Assembly (NCBI GenBank): GCA_025594325.1
Contig: JANHCV010000007.1
Coordinates: 992,001 to 1,056,000, forward strand
Source of the DNA: Blastocladiella emersonii ATCC 22665
Taxonomy: Eukaryota > Blastocladiomycota > Blastocladiomycetes > Blastocladiales > Blastocladiaceae
Reading direction: 5' to 3'
DNA length: 64,000 nucleotides
The position numbers and the translations under genes are program-made. Every line of letters begins with the position of its first letter. Position 1 is the first letter of the stretch. The notes beneath the pieces were generated by a model. It was not told where the DNA came from, made no database searches, and saw nothing but the letters and a program-made list of their open reading frames with translations. Shown here piece by piece: positions 55,475-64,000 of the stretch.

Positions 55475-56112
55475 ATGAAGACCTCGACCCTCCTCGTCGC
55501 CACGCTCGCCGCCGTCGCCGCTACCGCCTCGGCCCAGTCGGTCGGCGCGCCCCCGATGACGGGCTGCGCCGGCCAGGCCGTGTACGAGCGCTGCTTTGCC
55601 GACGTCCAGATCACCCGCGGTACGCACTCTCGCGCGCGTGTTTCCCACCCGCTATCCCGAGACGGTGAGAGCTGACTGCGTGCTCCCGATGCACTCCAGA
55701 CGCGTGCGTGCCCGGCGACCAGGCCAAGTACTACGACTGCCTGTGCAAGACGGCGGGCCAGTTCAAGCTGTGCTTCGACCAGTGCCGCGACGCGCCCGAC
55801 TACGCGGCCCGCGTCGCCATCTACTCGGGCGAGGAGGGCGCCTACTGCCGCGCCGGCGCCCAGTTCAGCTCGGCCTCGGCCACGTCCACCACTTCGTCGC
55901 GCGCCGCCTCGGCCACGGGCTCGTCGTCGGCGTCCGCGTCGGCCGCTGCCCCGACCGGCTCCTCGTCGACCTCGGGCGCCTCGTCGGCGTCGGCCACGTC
56001 CGGCTCGTCGGCCGCTAAGCCCACGGGCTCGGCCATCTCGTCGGGCAACTCGCTCGCCGGGTCGGTCGCGGCCGCCGCGGTCGCTGTCGTCGGCGGTGTC
56101 CTTGCCCTCTAA
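55475..56112 (+). CDS. Secreted Cys-rich, Ser/Ala-rich protein with GPI-type C-terminus
   Basis: Exons 55475-55619 and 55700-56112 (80-bp intron, CTGAC, phase 1) give 185 residues. A signal peptide (MKTSTLLVATLAAVAATASA) precedes a small domain with about eight cysteines, including CAGQAVYERC, DACVPGD, YDCLCKTAGQFKLC and DQCRDAPDY. A long Ser/Ala stretch follows, then a hydrophobic end (SVAAAAVAVVGGVLAL) as in GPI-anchored fungal wall proteins. The cysteine spacing recalls CFEM-like and related fungal surface proteins without matching one exactly. A TATA box lies upstream and AATAAA 57 bp past the stop, both suggesting strong expression. Confidence 0.82.
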
Positions 56113-56168
56113 GTCGTCGTCGATGTCTCGCACACGGGATGTCTCATCCCTCCCTCCCTTTGTGTTTC

Positions 56169-56174
56169 AATAAA
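56169..56174 (+). terminator. Polyadenylation signal
   Basis: AATAAA in TTTCAATAAACGTTG, 57 bp past the stop codon of the secreted Ser-rich protein gene. Confidence 0.6.
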
Positions 56175-56189
56175 CGTTGTGTAGATCCA

Positions 56190-57095
56190 TCACCGTCTCC
56201 GCTCAGCCGCCTCGGCCTGTCTCACCCCATCCACGACGTCGTGGCGGCACGACGGGCACCGCGTATCCCACGCGAGCGCGCGGCGCGCGCACGGCTCGTG
56301 GAACGTGTGCAGGCACGGCAGCGTCATGCACGGCGTCGCGGACTGCCCGCCGAACGGCGGCGACGAGAGCGTCGACAGGCACACGGCGCACTCGTCCGTG
56401 TCCTCGGCGGCCGGATCGAGGATCGCGAGCGGGAGAGTGTCGAGGATCTCGGCGGGCACGCCCGACGGGGGCACGACGGCCGAGGCGACGGTCGCTGACG
56501 TGACGGGCAGTGGGGCCGCGTCGGCGGGCGGGGCGAACAGGTTCGAGGTTGCGGCTGCGAGGAGGAAGGACTACATGGTGCTGGTGTCAGCTTGGTCTCG
56601 AGCACGCTGAGGCGGCACCCGCACCTCGTACGACAGGCCGTCCTCGTCGACAGGCTCAGGCTCGGGCTCCGGCTTCTGTCGCCGCTTCGCCGGCCGCGCT
56701 CCGGTCTTGGCGACAATCTGGATGACGCCGTCGTCAAACTCGGGCGCGGGCGACGACACCCGCGACCGCTTCGGCGTCGGGAGCGCTTCTTCGTCATCGC
56801 CGTCACCTTCCGAAGACTCGCCTCCATCCTGCTGCTGCCTCAGGAACATGGCGTGCTCGTCCTCCTCCGCCTCCTCATCGTCAGACCCCGCCGCCGCCGC
56901 GACGCGACGAACAGGCTCCGGCCGATCCGCGCGCCGCCGCTTGCGCGGGACCCGCGGCTTGGGCCCGCGGCTCGAGCAGTAGGCGGCGAGCGACGTGGAC
57001 TCGAGGTCGGCGCACTCGAAAAAGTCGCCGCGCAGGCACTCGTCGCCGACGGGCGCGAGGTACTCTTCCTCGGACGAGGACGACGGGTATTCCAT
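56190..57095 (-). CDS. RING-finger protein (probable E3 ubiquitin ligase), two exons
   Basis: Exons 57095-56625 and 56570-56190 (54-bp intron, CTGAC, phase 0) give 283 residues. The first two thirds are acidic and Lys/Arg-rich, with EYPSSSSEEEYLAP at the start, a basic KPRVPRKRRRADRPEP and acidic runs, suggesting a nuclear protein. The C-terminus has a RING-H2 finger: DECAVCLSTL, then PCMTLPCLHTFHEPCARRAL and RCPSCRHDV. All eight zinc ligands are present (Cys-Cys-Cys-His-His-Cys-Cys-Cys order). Specific function is not recognisable. It converges on the secreted Ser-rich protein gene. Confidence 0.82.
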
Positions 57096-57405
57096 GGCAG
57101 GTTTTGGGCGGAGGTAGAGCGCAGATCGATGGGTGCTGCCGCGCCACAACGAGGGAGCAGGCAACGCGTGGGTGCGGCCGGGTCAGGTGAGCGTCACCCG
57201 GCCTGTTGCCACCGCGGGGCCGACGCGTTCTGAACGGGGTTGAGTCAGTTCCCTTGGTTGAGTCATGGCGCGGCGATCACGGCCGACGCGTCCGCCCGCG
57301 ATCGGGGAGCCCGCGAAGATCACGTCGAGGCGCGGCCTGGCCGTCATCACCTCTCGCTCTCCCCAGCGATCATTGACGCACCAACGCAACGTATCATCAC
57401 CAACC
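57096..57405. promoter_or_regulatory. Divergent intergenic region
   Basis: These 310 bp separate the RING gene (-) from the Coq11-like gene (+). GTTGAGTCAGTTCCCTTGGTTGAGTCA at 57239-57265 contains two direct GTTGAGTCA repeats, which resemble AP-1/Gcn4-type TGASTCA sites. Confidence 0.45.
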
Positions 57406-58254
57406 ATGCATCTCCTCGTCGTCGGCGGCACCGGCCTGATCGGCCAGAACATTGTGCGCGCCGCCGCCCTGCGCGGGTGGCACGTCACGGCCCTGAGGTA
57501 CTACTGCCCACCCACGCCCAACACCGCGCGTACCACTCACACCGCGCCCCAACGTAGCCGCAAGGGCGCGCCGTCCGCGTACCTGACGCCCGACGCGCCG
57601 CACACGTCGACGTCGCCGCCGCCGGGCTGGACGTCGAACGTGACGTGGGCGCGGGGCGACGCGCTCGACGCCTCGACGACCGCCGACCACGCGTCGCGCG
57701 CGGACGCGGTGGTGCACGCGGTCGGGATCCTGTTCCAGACGCCCGAGTACAACGCGGTGGTGAACGCGCCGACGCTCAGCTCGGCCCTCGCCGCGCTGCC
57801 GCGCGCGCTGCGCCCGCACTCGCGGCCCGTCGAGTTCGCGGACGTGCAGACGTCGATGCTGACGGAGCTCGCGGCCGCCGCCAAGGGGAAGCCCGTCGTG
57901 TACGTGTCGGCCGAGGTGTCGCCGCTCATGCGCGCCGCCGTCAACGCCGAGTACCTGCGCACCAAGCGCACCGCCGAGGACGCGCTCAACGCGCGGAACG
58001 AGAAGGGCGAGGGACGGAGTGTCGTGGTGCGCCCGGGGATCGTCGCGTCGACGCACCGCCCGCTCACGTACCCGCTCGCGCTCGGCGGGCACCTCTTGCA
58101 CGCCGTCGGGCTCGTCCCGCGCGTCCTCTCCCCCGAGACCATCGCGCAGGCTGTCGTTGGTGCTGTCGCGCGCGAGGACGTCAAGGGGATCCTGAACCCG
58201 GACGCCATCGCGGAGCTCGCGGCCGCGAGCGAGGCGGCGGCGGTGCGCGAGTAA
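57406..58254 (+). CDS. COQ11: NAD(P)-binding reductase, Coq11/NDUFA9-like
   Basis: Exons 57406-57497 and 57558-58254 (60-bp intron, phase 2) give 262 residues. A Rossmann start (HLLVVGGTGLIGQNIVRAAA) leads into VTALSRKGAP and, further on, VTWARGDALDAS and VVHAVGILFQTPEYN. KPVVYVSAE, YLRTKRTAEDAL and SVVVRPGIV fit an atypical short-chain dehydrogenase with a TK instead of YxxxK active site. This arrangement is that of fungal Coq11 (YLR290C) and the NDUFA9 family, linked to coenzyme Q synthesis in mitochondria. No clear presequence is seen at this start. Confidence 0.8.
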   Translation: MHLLVVGGTGLIGQNIVRAAALRGWHVTALRYYCPPTPNTARTTHTAPQRSRKGAPSAYLTPDAPHTSTSPPPGWTSNVTWARGDALDASTTADHASRADAVVHAVGILFQTPEYNAVVNAPTLSSALAALPRALRPHSRPVEFADVQTSMLTELAAAAKGKPVVYVSAEVSPLMRAAVNAEYLRTKRTAEDALNARNEKGEGRSVVVRPGIVASTHRPLTYPLALGGHLLHAVGLVPRVLSPETIAQAVVGAVAREDVKGILNPDAIAELAAASEAAAVRE

Positions 58255-58305
58255 GGTCGCCGTTGTCGCGGCCTTGAGTGTGGAACCATCACACAGAGTA
58301 ATCGT

Positions 58306-58311
58306 AATAAA
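58306..58311 (+). terminator. Polyadenylation signal
   Basis: AATAAA in CGTAATAAAAAAAGG, 52 bp past the stop of the Coq11-like gene. Confidence 0.5.
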
Positions 58312-58367
58312 AAAAGGACTAAGCGCGTGGTATATGTACAGGTGAACGAGTAAGGAACAACGACGGA

Positions 58368-59292
58368 TCAGAAGCGGGGCTTGCGCTTGCGGCCAGTGTA
58401 CTTGGAGTCGTTGGCCACCTTCTTGTCGCCCTTTTTGCGCATCTGCTCCTTCTTGTTAAGGATCCAGTCCTTGTCCTTGAGCCCCTTGCGCTTCTTGGGC
58501 TGCCGGTGCCGCGTCATGTCGTCGACGCGCCGGCCCTCGAAGGCCACGCCCGTCGGGCCCGCGCCGTCGTCGCCGTCGCCCGACAGACCCTGCGGCAGCG
58601 TCTGGGCCTTGCCGTCGCGCTGTCCCGCGAACAGGCACAGGTACGTCTTGCGGGCCTTGGCCGAGTTCGGGTAGTCGACGACGATCCCGCCCGTGAACCC
58701 GGACTTGAGCGCGGCCGCCGTGATCATGCTCACCTGGGTGTCGTTCTCCGGGTAGAACTGGAACACGGCGCGCGCGCCGCGCGACAGCGCCGTGTACAGC
58801 GTGCCGAAGAACCGCGTCAGCCGGCGGAACGGGTTGTTACACTTCTTGTCCGCGTTGCACAGCCACTGGATCACCGAGATCGAGATGGCTCCGTCAAAGG
58901 TGCCCGGACGGAACCCGAACCCGTGCCCAATGTCGTGCAGGAACAGGTCGCCCTCGACCTCGCGGTCATACGCCACGTCCAGCATCGCCGGCGCAATGTC
59001 GACGCCCGCCCAGTAGTGGCCCTCCTCCTCGAGCACCTCGCCCGACAGGCCCGACCCGCACCCGATGTCGAGCAGGTACCCCGGCTTGCCCTCGGGCAGA
59101 CCCAGCAGCTCGAGCGCACGGTACGTCAGACGGGCCTGCACATCGACGATACGCGAGTTCTGCGTGTACTTTTTCGCCTCCGTGTCGTTGTAGAACTAGC
59201 GGGCGAGCGGGTCAGCGGCTGTTGCATCGGGCGTGATCCATGGGAGTGGCATGTACGAGCTCCGGCGGCGCAAGATGCTCGGGACGCGACAT
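58368..59292 (-). CDS. BUD23: Bud23/WBSCR22 18S rRNA (guanine-N7) methyltransferase
   Basis: Exons 59292-59257 (only 12 codons, MSRPEHLAPPEL) and 59195-58368 (61-bp intron, CTGAC) give 287 residues. FYNDTEAKKYTQNSRIVDVQ and the S-adenosylmethionine site LLDIGCGSGLSGE are followed by AISISVIQWLCNADKKCNNP, typical of Bud23. The C-terminal KKRKGLKDKDWILNKKEQMR and a basic end (GRKRKPRF) complete the family pattern. The enzyme methylates one guanine of 18S rRNA with Trm112 during small-subunit maturation in the nucleus. The length is close to yeast Bud23 (275). Confidence 0.95.
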
Positions 59293-61024
59293 GGTGGTTG
59301 CTTCGTGTGTAGGGTTCTCCTTCCTGGTGGTGCGATGGAGCTCGAGAGGTGAGGTGGTGAGGGAGGAGCGGCGGCGCCGTGTGTTTGGCGGTGCGTCGCG
59401 GTCACATGGTGTCACCTTACCCGTTGTCACGTTGCTCTCGACATTTTTCTTCCAGTTTTTCTTCCACGCTAGCAACTTGCTGGCTGCTCTCCCGATCCCA
59501 TCGAATGAACTTCAGTCCAACCATGAAACTATATGCAAAGATAGTCTATGCACCTTGCCTGCGACGGCGGCGGCCGTGCTCGCGCGCGCGACACGCCATC
59601 GCCTGTCCTAACCCGACATGATGATCCACCATCCAGCACATGCATCCTGTGGCCCGTAACCCCACCCGATCTCGCGTGCTAGACCGTTAGCGCCTGTCCC
59701 GCCCGTTCCCGAAGGACCGCAGCGACACGGGGAAACGCGAGTCCGCCGCGCGCACACGGAACGCGATCCGTGACCTGCTGCGGGTCGGGACCGGGGAGGC
59801 AGAGTGAAGAGCGTGTTGTTGGAACTCGAGAGCGTGGTGACTGCGGACTGGGCCGGGTGCGGGTGCTGGATCATGGATCGGTCGTGCGGGGTCAGGGTCG
59901 GGGTGGGGATTGCCGCGTGGTTGCCGTGATCGACGAAAATGCGCTGGTAGCCGAAGCGGCGGGAGATGAATGCACGAGATTGAGGAAAGGAGGGCCGTGA
60001 TTGACTTGTGAGATGACCAGATTGTGGCAGCCAGCCGAGAAGCACAGCGCTGGCTGCAGCGAGATGGCGAATCGCGATACCAGCTACGGATAAATTCCAC
60101 GCGCGCTCTTGAGAGCGATCATAGCGCTGGGCAAGTTCGTTATGCGCGCAGTGAAGTAAGCAGTCTGACATCCTTGATGTTGAATGTGACGCCGTTGCAC
60201 TTCTTCCGCGACTCGTTCATCTTGTGCGACTCGATCAGGATGTGCGAGGCCTCGGTGCGCCCGCCGTTATGGCATAGGTGCGAGCACTCGGCCGCCCGGT
60301 TGCCTTGGCCGGCGCCGAGGACCTGCGACGCGTACATGTTCTTGAGCATCCGTGCGTCCAGCGAGTTGGGCCCGAACATGGGGTCGGCCTGCCCGCCGCA
60401 GGGGGTCGGCAGGTACTGCAGTTGCGCCAATTTCCCGCATCCACAGCAGGTACGATGCAGGACAGGCCCAATGAGCCGGACTTGCTGTCGCGTGGCGGGC
60501 AAGGTCTGTGCATGTGCTGCGAATCACTCGCTCGGAAGCAATTCAATGAGACCCAGCTCTTGCGCGAGCTCCCACCAACCGTGCGTGCTTGCGAGTAGCG
60601 AATCGCACCGCGAGACATAACGTAGTCGACATCGGATCGGCCGCGTGGAGCAATTGGCAATTTCACCCAGTTTCTTCTCTCAGAACCATGCTTCAATCGC
60701 GCAAACCGCCTTCGTCGCGCTGGGCAGGTCGATTCAACTGCGTCGGGCGGCGCGCCTCGGCGCAGGAGCCGTGCGAGGCGTGGGGGGGTCGCCTTGGCCA
60801 TACGGCAGCATCGGCATCCTCACGATTTTGGTGTGTGGTTACATAGTAGTCTAGTAGCGGGTCGCTGCGGAGAGCGAGAGTGGATGCCGGGCATCCGGCG
60901 AGCGAAATACGCGTTGCGCCACGCCGCGACGACCTGAAACGGCACCACTCGTCCACTCGTCCACTCGTCACAGCTTGCTCTCCGTTGACGAGACTCCCCC
61001 AAGGCCAGTTTGAGCAAAAGAACC
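59293..61024. other. Long intergenic region with one possible gene fragment
   Basis: This stretch lies between Bud23 and a fragmented gene at 61025. Besides the minus-strand open frame at 60140-60502 it holds a CGCGAGACATAACG motif near 60608, similar to the left arm of the GAGAC motif. No RNA gene was recognised. Confidence 0.4.
60140..60502 (-). CDS. Possible hypothetical protein or exon, Cys/His-containing
   Basis: The frame ends GVTFNIKDVRLLTSLRA and contains balanced, protein-like sequence (MFGPNSLDARMLKNMYASQV, ECSHLCHNGGRT, HILIESHKMNESRKKCNG). It has a first part with TCCGCGK. The 5' side may be an exon continued upstream: a putative donor GTACCT and acceptor CTGCAG would link it to a second frame reaching 60801, but no good start was found. 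I do not recognise it. It could be a decayed gene. Confidence 0.35.
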   Translation of the reverse strand: MPATRQQVRLIGPVLHRTCCGCGKLAQLQYLPTPCGGQADPMFGPNSLDARMLKNMYASQVLGAGQGNRAAECSHLCHNGGRTEASHILIESHKMNESRKKCNGVTFNIKDVRLLTSLRA

Positions 61025-61717
61025 ATGGAACCTGATGGAACTACTTCGGTCCGCCGCAGCAAGCGCCTTCGCGAGCGCCCGGTGGCAGGTCAGGCGGCAG
61101 CGGAATCTGCTGTTGCAGCTGCGAGCACCCCTCGCCCGCGCCTGCGCCCCGGGACCGGCTCCCTCACCGGTCTTCCCATTGATCGCCCCTTCTAGGGAAC
61201 AGCGTTGACGCCATCGAGGCCTACCTCGAGCGGCTGAGCACGCCTACGATGAAGCCCGAGACCGGCGAGCGAAAGACCGTCGCGCTTCACCAGATCGCGC
61301 CCCTCATTGTTGCGGCCATCGCGACTTTGGTGCGGCCCTCCTTTTGCTCATGACACTGCAGCGGGACGCCGAAAACTCACTTTGCCTTCATCTCAATAGG
61401 CGAGCACGGGTACCGCTCTCCACCTCTGAATCGACAGCAAGCTCCTCCCGCCTGTTCAGAAGCTGTACAGCGAGATGGTTTCGGCTCTTGGGAGCCGTAG
61501 CAGCGATTTCTACCAGCGATACGTCAAGGACCTGCGAACTCTGATCGACACCTTGCACCGCGGGTCCATGGCTCCGGTCGGACCGTTCGAAGGCTCCCGC
61601 GATGTGGACCGTGAGGCCGTGCCGGGACTCGCGACTGCGGTGTTTGTTGACGATGATGATGAGGACGACAAGAAACGACCAGTGGTCGCTGTGCTGGGCG
61701 ATTTCACTTATGTATGA
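61025..61717 (+). pseudogene. Fragmented gene with acidic C-terminus, structure unresolved
   Basis: Three protein-like pieces lie in order on the plus strand in different frames. The first is MEPDGTTSVRRSKRLRERPV from 61025; then SVDAIEAYLERLSTPTMKPE up to about 61330. The last is from 61430 (KLYSEMVSALGSRSSDFYQR, then YVKDLRTLIDTLHRG) to the stop at 61717, ending with a DDDDEDDKKR run. An intron from about 61089 to 61195 (CTCAC, then TCTAG) can join the first two. The second join needs a non-consensus splice or mini-exon. I cannot decide between a spliced gene and a decayed one. Family unknown. Confidence 0.4.
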
Positions 61718-61942
61718 TTTATGAAACCGCGTGACAAATTGGGCTACTCGTTGGGCTGATCAAATGGTTTGTTGCGGTGCCGACGCGATGCTCATCTGCA
61801 CGTGTGAGCGAAGCAAGTCAGGGGGATCCTCAAAGGACCATCGGGGGCTGACTTGCGCGCCCACGCCCACCACCGAGCCCGGGCCGAACCCTTGCTCCCC
61901 CTCCAACCGCTCACCCACCTCGCCCTGCAAATCGAATGAAAC

Positions 61943-63779
61943 ATGGACTTGTTGCAACCTAGGCTCACTGTGAGCGACATCATCGAGGCGATCCTCGTTC
62001 TTGCTGTTGGGTTTCACCCCAAAAACGACCTGCGTGGCATGGCGCCGTACCTCGGCGTGATGCCGCGCGAGCGCATCTCAAACGTGACCCGCGCCGTGCG
62101 GCGGAAATGCCCGAGCCTCAACATCGTCGATGCGACGCTGAGCGGCAACGCGAATCTCCTTGAAGTGTTGCGCGACCACGGCAGAGCTGTCTTGCAGATT
62201 GGCCACGGCGACGTGCACGAGGCCTTGAATCGCGGCTTCGACGACGTCGTCGCTTTTTGGCGCGCAAACAAGTCGGCCGTTGCACTTCCCCCCACTGCGC
62301 ACGAACGGCTGCTGGTCGCACTTGATGTAGTGCAAGACGCTCCCTTTCCAGGCAACGGAATGGCGCCAGGCGACGCAGCCATTCTCGAACTCGCCGACAG
62401 TATTGCTGAGGGCAGCGCAGCCATCGTCAACATGCGGCAAAAAGCGAATCACCCTCGACGGCATCGCCGTGCTCAACCGCGCCTTCGCCTCGCCCAAGCA
62501 GCGCGTGCTTTACGTCTCGCTCCTCTGTTGCGACCTCGACGTGGCGCGGGTGCGCGCGCTGCGCCTCCCACCGACGGTGCAACGGCTTGACTTGTCGGGC
62601 AACCGGATCGCGCAGTTCGAGCAGGTCTTGTCCGTTCTGCCCGCTTCGCTCACCGAGCTGGGCATGCGCTCGGCTGGGATCACGTCCGTCGCGATCGGCG
62701 AGCACACGACGCAGTTCCCGCCCGCCCTGAAAGCTCTCACACTAGCGTACAACCCGCTTGACGTCCAGCTGGCGGCTGCGCTCATGGACTGCCTCCCCGA
62801 GTCGTTCGAATGCCTCGACCTTGCAGGCTCATCCCACAAGAACACGCTTGCAACGCGCGCAGTCTTTGCCCGCCTTCCCGCAGGGCTCGTTTCCTTCAAG
62901 TACGAGATCAATGCGTTTTCGCTCGAGGCCGCCGAGGCGCTCGCGCTTCGCCTCACCTGTCTCCGAGGCCTGCGCACGCTGCAGCTCCACAACTGCGACA
63001 TGTTGCCCGCGAGGGCCGCCGTGGTGATTGCTGCGCTTCCCGACACGCTGGCGGAGCTGAACCTGAACGGCAACCTGGTCCACCCGCACGGCGCGTCGAG
63101 CGCGCTGGCCAGTCGCCAGTTGCCGCAGCTGACCAACCTGCAACTCGCTTCAACCCGCATGGGCGCTGCCGACTTGGAGGACCTTGCGCGTGGCATTCCC
63201 GCGACGCTCACCGATCTTGATCTCAGCGGAGATCACCCTGGTATCGCCGCTGTGCTAGACTGCTTCGTGGCGCAGGTCGCGTCGACAGCCCAGCACCTCG
63301 AAAGCCTCATGCTGCTGGGTTCTGACCTGACCGAGCTTGACGCAGTTCACTTCGCGCGCGCTCTCCCTGCCTCGATGAAGCGCATGATGCTCCACCGCGC
63401 CATCTTTGCGCCGGACGGACTCGCTTTGATGTTGCAGAACATGCCCGAAACCAACATGATCAACTTATGCTTGGGCGAAGTGACGCTGAGCCGCTCCGAC
63501 ATGGACGCGCTCGCGTCGTGGGCTCGGCGCACACCTTCGCTGCAGATTCTCGACTTGACGCGATGCGGCGTCAACAACGAGGGAATGGCAGAGCTGATCC
63601 CCGCTTTGCCCGCAGCCATGTGGATCTTGCGCATTGACGACAACCCGATCGAAGACGCGGTCGTTGATGTGTTCAAGGCGAACCGCATGCCGCGGTTGCG
63701 CACGCTTTCGGTCACGGTGAAGGGGACACGGATCAGCCCCGAAGGGCAAGCTCGGCTCAAGTCCATCTTGGGTAGCTGA
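61943..63779 (+). pseudogene. Leucine-rich-repeat protein with a +1 shift at an A run
   Basis: The frame from ATG 61943 (MDLLQPRLTVSDIIEAILVL) runs to about 62440. The remainder, through the stop at 63779, is in the next frame. The switch falls at five A at 62439-62443: with four A the reading would be VNMRQKRITLDGIAVLNRAF without a break. About 610 residues would result. The C-terminal 450 residues are ribonuclease-inhibitor-like leucine-rich repeats (VQRLDLSGNRIAQFEQVLSV, TLAELNLNGNLVHPHG, LQILDLTRCGVNNEGMAELI). The N-terminal 150 residues are not recognised. Pseudogene, sequencing error and ribosomal +1 shifting are all possible; the strong preservation of both halves favours a very recent change or an error. 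Confidence 0.6.
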
Positions 63780-64000
63780 CCAGCGGCGAGCACACTCGCT
63801 CAATAGACGCGCCACGATTTGTGTTGATTTCTACAACGAATAGAATCTGGTGAAACGTCGAAAGTTCTATCGTTGCAACAATCGTGGATCGTCCCGCGAG
63901 AACGGGCCGTGGGCAAGACGACCACGAGGTCTGCGCTCATTTACACGTGAGTGGCGCGGCGCGTCTGATCCCCGCCCGCCTATTGCTGGGCGTGATCGAG
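63780..64000. other. End of window, no gene recognised
   Basis: The 3' flank of the leucine-rich-repeat gene. Nothing recognisable before the window ends. Confidence 0.4.

Noticed and set aside
1-64000. CRISPR arrays, bacterial operons, ribosome binding sites, rRNA and tRNA genes
   Set aside because: Spliced genes, short introns and eukaryotic families rule out a bacterial reading. No spaced repeats, rRNA segments or convincing tRNA box pairs were seen by eye; a tRNA scan was not possible here.

Overview
This is nuclear DNA from a eukaryote: a GC-rich, gene-dense window whose genes are cut by very short GT-AG introns. Most introns are 54-80 bp, with a donor close to GTACGY and a CTGAC, CTAAC or CTCAC branch-point-like site 12-25 nt before the acceptor. 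The gene content is fungal (Sec16, a membrane-anchored ubiquitin protease, a Coq11-like reductase, a Ser-rich GPI-type secreted protein), but it also holds two proteins tied to cilia and flagella (CFAP410/C21orf2 and a C11orf65/MFI homolog). A zoosporic early-diverging fungus, for example a GC-rich blastocladiomycete or chytrid, fits best. This is an inference; I could not compare sequences.

Layout. 0-5.7 kb: the C-terminal part of a UBR1-type E3 ligase (+), a Ser/Thr kinase (-) and the four-exon C11orf65-like gene (-). 5.8-9.3 kb: a tandem array of an F-box-like family in three stages of decay. 10.2-12.9 kb: an unrecognised zinc-finger-like, low-complexity regulator (-). 14.7-24.4 kb: one very long Sec16 gene (-, about 3,186 aa). 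25.3-27.4 kb: CFAP410 (+). 27.7-30.7 kb: a two-membrane-segment protein and its broken tandem paralog. 30.8-33.2 kb: mitochondrial phosphatidylserine decarboxylase (+) and a four-segment membrane protein (-).

33.7-41.6 kb: two paralogs of a Cys/His-rich putative zinc-finger family lie either side of a complete PIF/Harbinger DNA transposon (36799-40051, TTA target duplication, DDE transposase plus Myb/SANT-like partner). 42.1-49.5 kb: housekeeping genes, including a double AAA ATPase whose Walker B motifs both read DQ instead of DE, a small protein on a shared promoter, a USP-type deubiquitinase and a LIV-1 type ZIP zinc transporter. 49.9-54.8 kb: a tandem lineage-specific family of three Ala/Pro/Ser-rich proteins, the middle one broken. 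55.5-59.3 kb: a secreted GPI-type protein, a RING protein, a Coq11-like reductase and the Bud23 rRNA methyltransferase. 61-63.8 kb: a fragmented acidic gene and a leucine-rich-repeat gene with a +1 frameshift.

Two compartments are therefore interleaved: conserved single-copy genes that are intact, and lineage-specific families whose copies carry single stops and frameshifts. Several of the family copies share a short GAGAC...GTCTC inverted-repeat motif about 100-150 bp before the ATG. CDS spans below are start-to-stop; exon joins were worked out by hand from splice motifs and reading frame and are given in each entry.
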